Source of the DNA: Paenibacillus cellulosilyticus
GTDB lineage: Bacteria; Bacillota; Bacilli; Paenibacillales; Paenibacillaceae
Direction of reading: 5' to 3'
Length of the DNA stretch: 64,000 nucleotides
Assembly (NCBI RefSeq): GCF_003182255.1
Contig: NZ_QGTQ01000017.1
Coordinates: 62,001-126,000, forward strand
The translations under genes were made by a program, and so were the position numbers. How positions within the stretch are numbered: the first letter of the stretch is position 1; each line of letters opens with the position of its first letter. The notes under the pieces were generated by a model that saw nothing but the letters and a program-made list of their open reading frames with translations, did not search any database and was not told where the DNA came from. Shown piece after piece: positions 62,161 through 64,000 of the stretch.

Positions 62161-62566
62161 ATGATGCTTTTTCTAGCAATGCTGCTGCAGATGGCTACGA
62201 CTTGTCTATCTATTCATATACTGCTCCAGTACCGATTGGGCTTGAAGACATATTTTCTTATGCTGCTTGGAGCGCAGTAGATTGGATTCTCCATCTATAA
62301 TATGACGGGCCCTATTGGAGTAATTGCTATTCTGTGCTGGCTTATTGCTATTGTATACATACGGCTGCGTAAACTTGCAATCGGGATAACCATTCCTATC
62401 GTTGCACAAATCACTGGTGTTGTTGGAGACTATATCGTAAACACCATCTACATTGTATTTTTTCATATGGATCATGTGGAGAATGAACAGTGAATTCATC
62501 CAACTATTAGAGGTGTACGACACGTCAACAACTAAGTCATTACCCATACATAAAGCGTCCATCTAG
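62161..62566 (+). pseudogene. Decayed sensor kinase between the two intact copies
   Basis: From ATG 62161 the frame gives a sensor start like kinase 2 (MLFLAMLLQMATTCLSIHIL), meets an in-frame TAG at 62278-62280, reopens with IGFSIYNMTGPIGVI..., and ends at TGA 62491-62493 after FHMDHVENEQ. At ~62483, in a shifted frame, it passes straight to the last residues of the kinase (SEFIQLLEVYDTSTTK, stop 62564-62566). So about 315 codons of kinase core are deleted and there is one stop. The head resembles kinase 2 and the tail kinase 1. Confidence 0.85.
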
Positions 62567-62626
62567 TTTGGTATGAAGTGAAGTTGGTGTTGGATTGCTG
62601 CTTTGAGAAAAAAGGAGAGTTGAATC

Positions 62627-63952
62627 ATGACACTTTTCTTCATTATTTTGCTGCAAATGGCCACCGTATGCTTATCTGTTTATATACTGCTGCAATACCG
62701 ACTGAGCTGGCGTGCTTTGTTGTCGATGTTACTCGGTGCACAAACGGTCGGTTTTGTTCTATATAAAGATATAGGTCCAATCGGTATGTTAATCGTATTG
62801 CTAGTGCTCATTGCGATTGTAACGATCTATTTACGTAAAGTTGTAATCGGGATAATCGCTCCGACGACCGCACTAATAATATCCGTCATTGGAGACCATA
62901 TCGCGAATACGGTGTACATCCTGTACTTTCATATAGACCATCCTACAGAACAAAGTGCTTTAATCGCATTTAGCTATTTAGCATTGTCGCTTATAGTAAC
63001 TACGCTGTTAAGTTTCTCCTTCGCTTATCTATTCCGTATCTTCAGCGCTCACGAATTGTTCATCAAGCGCTATGGCGTGATGTTTGCTGTTCTTAGTGGC
63101 GTAACCGTTATCATTTTTTATGTCAACATTTTAATAGGCAAACAGCAGGGCTTCACCGACGAGAACATTCGAGCTAATAGCATCTTGTTCTTGTTTTATT
63201 TCGTCCTTCTAGTTGTGGTGTGTATTGTATTGATACGGATTATGATGAAAGAAACAGACATTCAGAACAAACAGGTGCAATATGATCGTCTGACCGAATA
63301 TACAGAAAACCTGGAACAGCTCTATATGGATATGCAAAAGTTTCGTCATGACTATATCAATATCTTGTTGACGATGTCTGAATATATCCGATTGGGCGAT
63401 GCGAAGCAGCTTGAGCGATATTTCCATGAGCGAATCATGCCGATCAGCCAAGGTATGCAGTCAAACAACTACAAGCTTGGTGCGCTGCACAATGTGAAGC
63501 TTCAGGAGCTCAAGGGTATCCTGTCCTCCAAGCTGATTAAAGCACAGGAATTGAAGATCGACGCAGTTATTGAAGTCGTTGAACCGATCGAACAGGTTAG
63601 TATGGATTCCGTACAGCTGTGCCGCTGCCTTGGTATTGTGCTAGACAATGCGATTGAGGAGGCCGTTCAGTGCGAGATACCGAGCATAAGGGTAGCTCTT
63701 ATTAAACGAGAACAGTCGGTTCTAATCGCCGTCACGAACAGCTGCCGCAACAACACGCCAGAGTTGTATAAGATATATGAACGAGGCTTCTCGACGAAAG
63801 GAACGAATAGAGGCTTGGGCCTTAGCAACCTAAAGGAAATGATGGCTCAATTAGAGAACGTGACGCTGGATACGGAGATGATGAACGGGGGGTTCATTCA
63901 GTTGATAGAAGTGTTCAATATACCAATACCTAAGTCTAGGAAGATTGGTTAA
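62627..63952 (+). CDS. GHKL sensor kinase 2 (AgrC/NatK type)
   Basis: 441 residues, same length and register as kinase 1: phospho-acceptor H241 in KFRHDYINILL, N box VLDNAIEEA, G box TKGTNRGLGLSNL. AAAAGGAGAG precedes the ATG. The C-terminal half differs from kinase 1 mostly at synonymous sites; the membrane half (MTLFFIILLQMATVCLSVYI...) is clearly different in the first ~140 residues. Its own regulator, if any, lies beyond the window, or it may feed the single LytTR regulator here. Confidence 0.9.
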   Translation: MTLFFIILLQMATVCLSVYILLQYRLSWRALLSMLLGAQTVGFVLYKDIGPIGMLIVLLVLIAIVTIYLRKVVIGIIAPTTALIISVIGDHIANTVYILYFHIDHPTEQSALIAFSYLALSLIVTTLLSFSFAYLFRIFSAHELFIKRYGVMFAVLSGVTVIIFYVNILIGKQQGFTDENIRANSILFLFYFVLLVVVCIVLIRIMMKETDIQNKQVQYDRLTEYTENLEQLYMDMQKFRHDYINILLTMSEYIRLGDAKQLERYFHERIMPISQGMQSNNYKLGALHNVKLQELKGILSSKLIKAQELKIDAVIEVVEPIEQVSMDSVQLCRCLGIVLDNAIEEAVQCEIPSIRVALIKREQSVLIAVTNSCRNNTPELYKIYERGFSTKGTNRGLGLSNLKEMMAQLENVTLDTEMMNGGFIQLIEVFNIPIPKSRKIG

Positions 63953-64000
63953 AGTCGGTTAGGATTTGTTGCGGCATATATCGGTTGTTTCCTAACGGGT

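Noticed and set aside
62578-62766. 62-codon frame overlapping the start of kinase 2
   Set aside because: Mostly overlaps the kinase in another frame and has no good ribosome site; considered as a signal-peptide gene but unsupported.

Overview
The window looks like chromosomal DNA of a spore-forming, Gram-positive Bacillota, most likely Paenibacillus or a close relative. Evidence: a tricistronic GerA-type germinant receptor operon; strong AGGAGG-type ribosome sites with occasional TTG/GTG starts; a large secreted glycoside hydrolase anchored by SLH repeats; two exported proteins of the copper-amine-oxidase-N-terminal (stalk) type; a perfect CIRCE operator; an ECF sigma/DUF4179 anti-sigma pair. 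I see no rRNA, tRNA, CRISPR array, prophage or intact insertion sequence. Species assignment is inference from gene content, not a search result.

Layout. 0-2.7 kb: the end of a NERD-domain protein, MerR regulator plus thioredoxin, a Nudix hydrolase, an ABC ATPase. 2.8-9.3 kb: a ~1990-residue transglutaminase-like/SF1 helicase/nuclease fusion (defence-type architecture) followed by an antitoxin-like gene overlapping a collapsed toxin remnant. 9.4-12.8 kb: a zinc-ribbon protein overlapping tail-to-tail with a REC-SARP regulator, then a membrane-anchored metallo-beta-lactamase-fold hydrolase. 13-23.5 kb: giant SLH glycosidase, DUF1801 protein, chemoreceptor, double GNAT, YvbH-like PH protein, small metallopeptidase. 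23.6-30.4 kb: stress functions: ECF sigma/anti-sigma, a PspA operon divergent from an OmpR-type two-component system, with the same pair of 11-bp-spaced direct repeats in front of both, and a lipoprotein. 30.5-39.7 kb: threonine aldolase, enoyl-CoA hydratase, a 790-bp repeat-rich gap, a LamG/GH51 arabinofuranosidase without signal peptide, a phytase-like exported protein. 39.8-43.6 kb: CIRCE-controlled htpG and an A/T-rich, probably acquired gene. 44-56 kb: gerA operon, P-loop kinase plus SWIM/SNF2 helicase, radical SAM/SPASM protein, FabZ, long E. coli-type SpeD. 56.5-64 kb: an ABC-2 exporter (ATPase plus two permeases), then a GHKL sensor kinase and LytTR regulator, then a decayed kinase copy and a second intact 441-residue kinase.

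How genes work together. The last 8 kb is the best candidate for an under-described system: AgrC/NatK-like receptors whose transmembrane halves have diverged while the kinase halves stay nearly identical, one LytTR output regulator, one adjacent exporter, and an array of ACAGTTA-core repeats upstream of the exporter. The second strong signal is the predicted self-regulating two-component/PspA envelope-stress module at 25.9-29.4 kb. Intergenic repeat families (CTAACGGAC at 21.5 kb; a ~100-bp degenerate unit at 33.2-33.5 kb; ACAGTTA-core at 56.2-56.4 kb) recur through the window.
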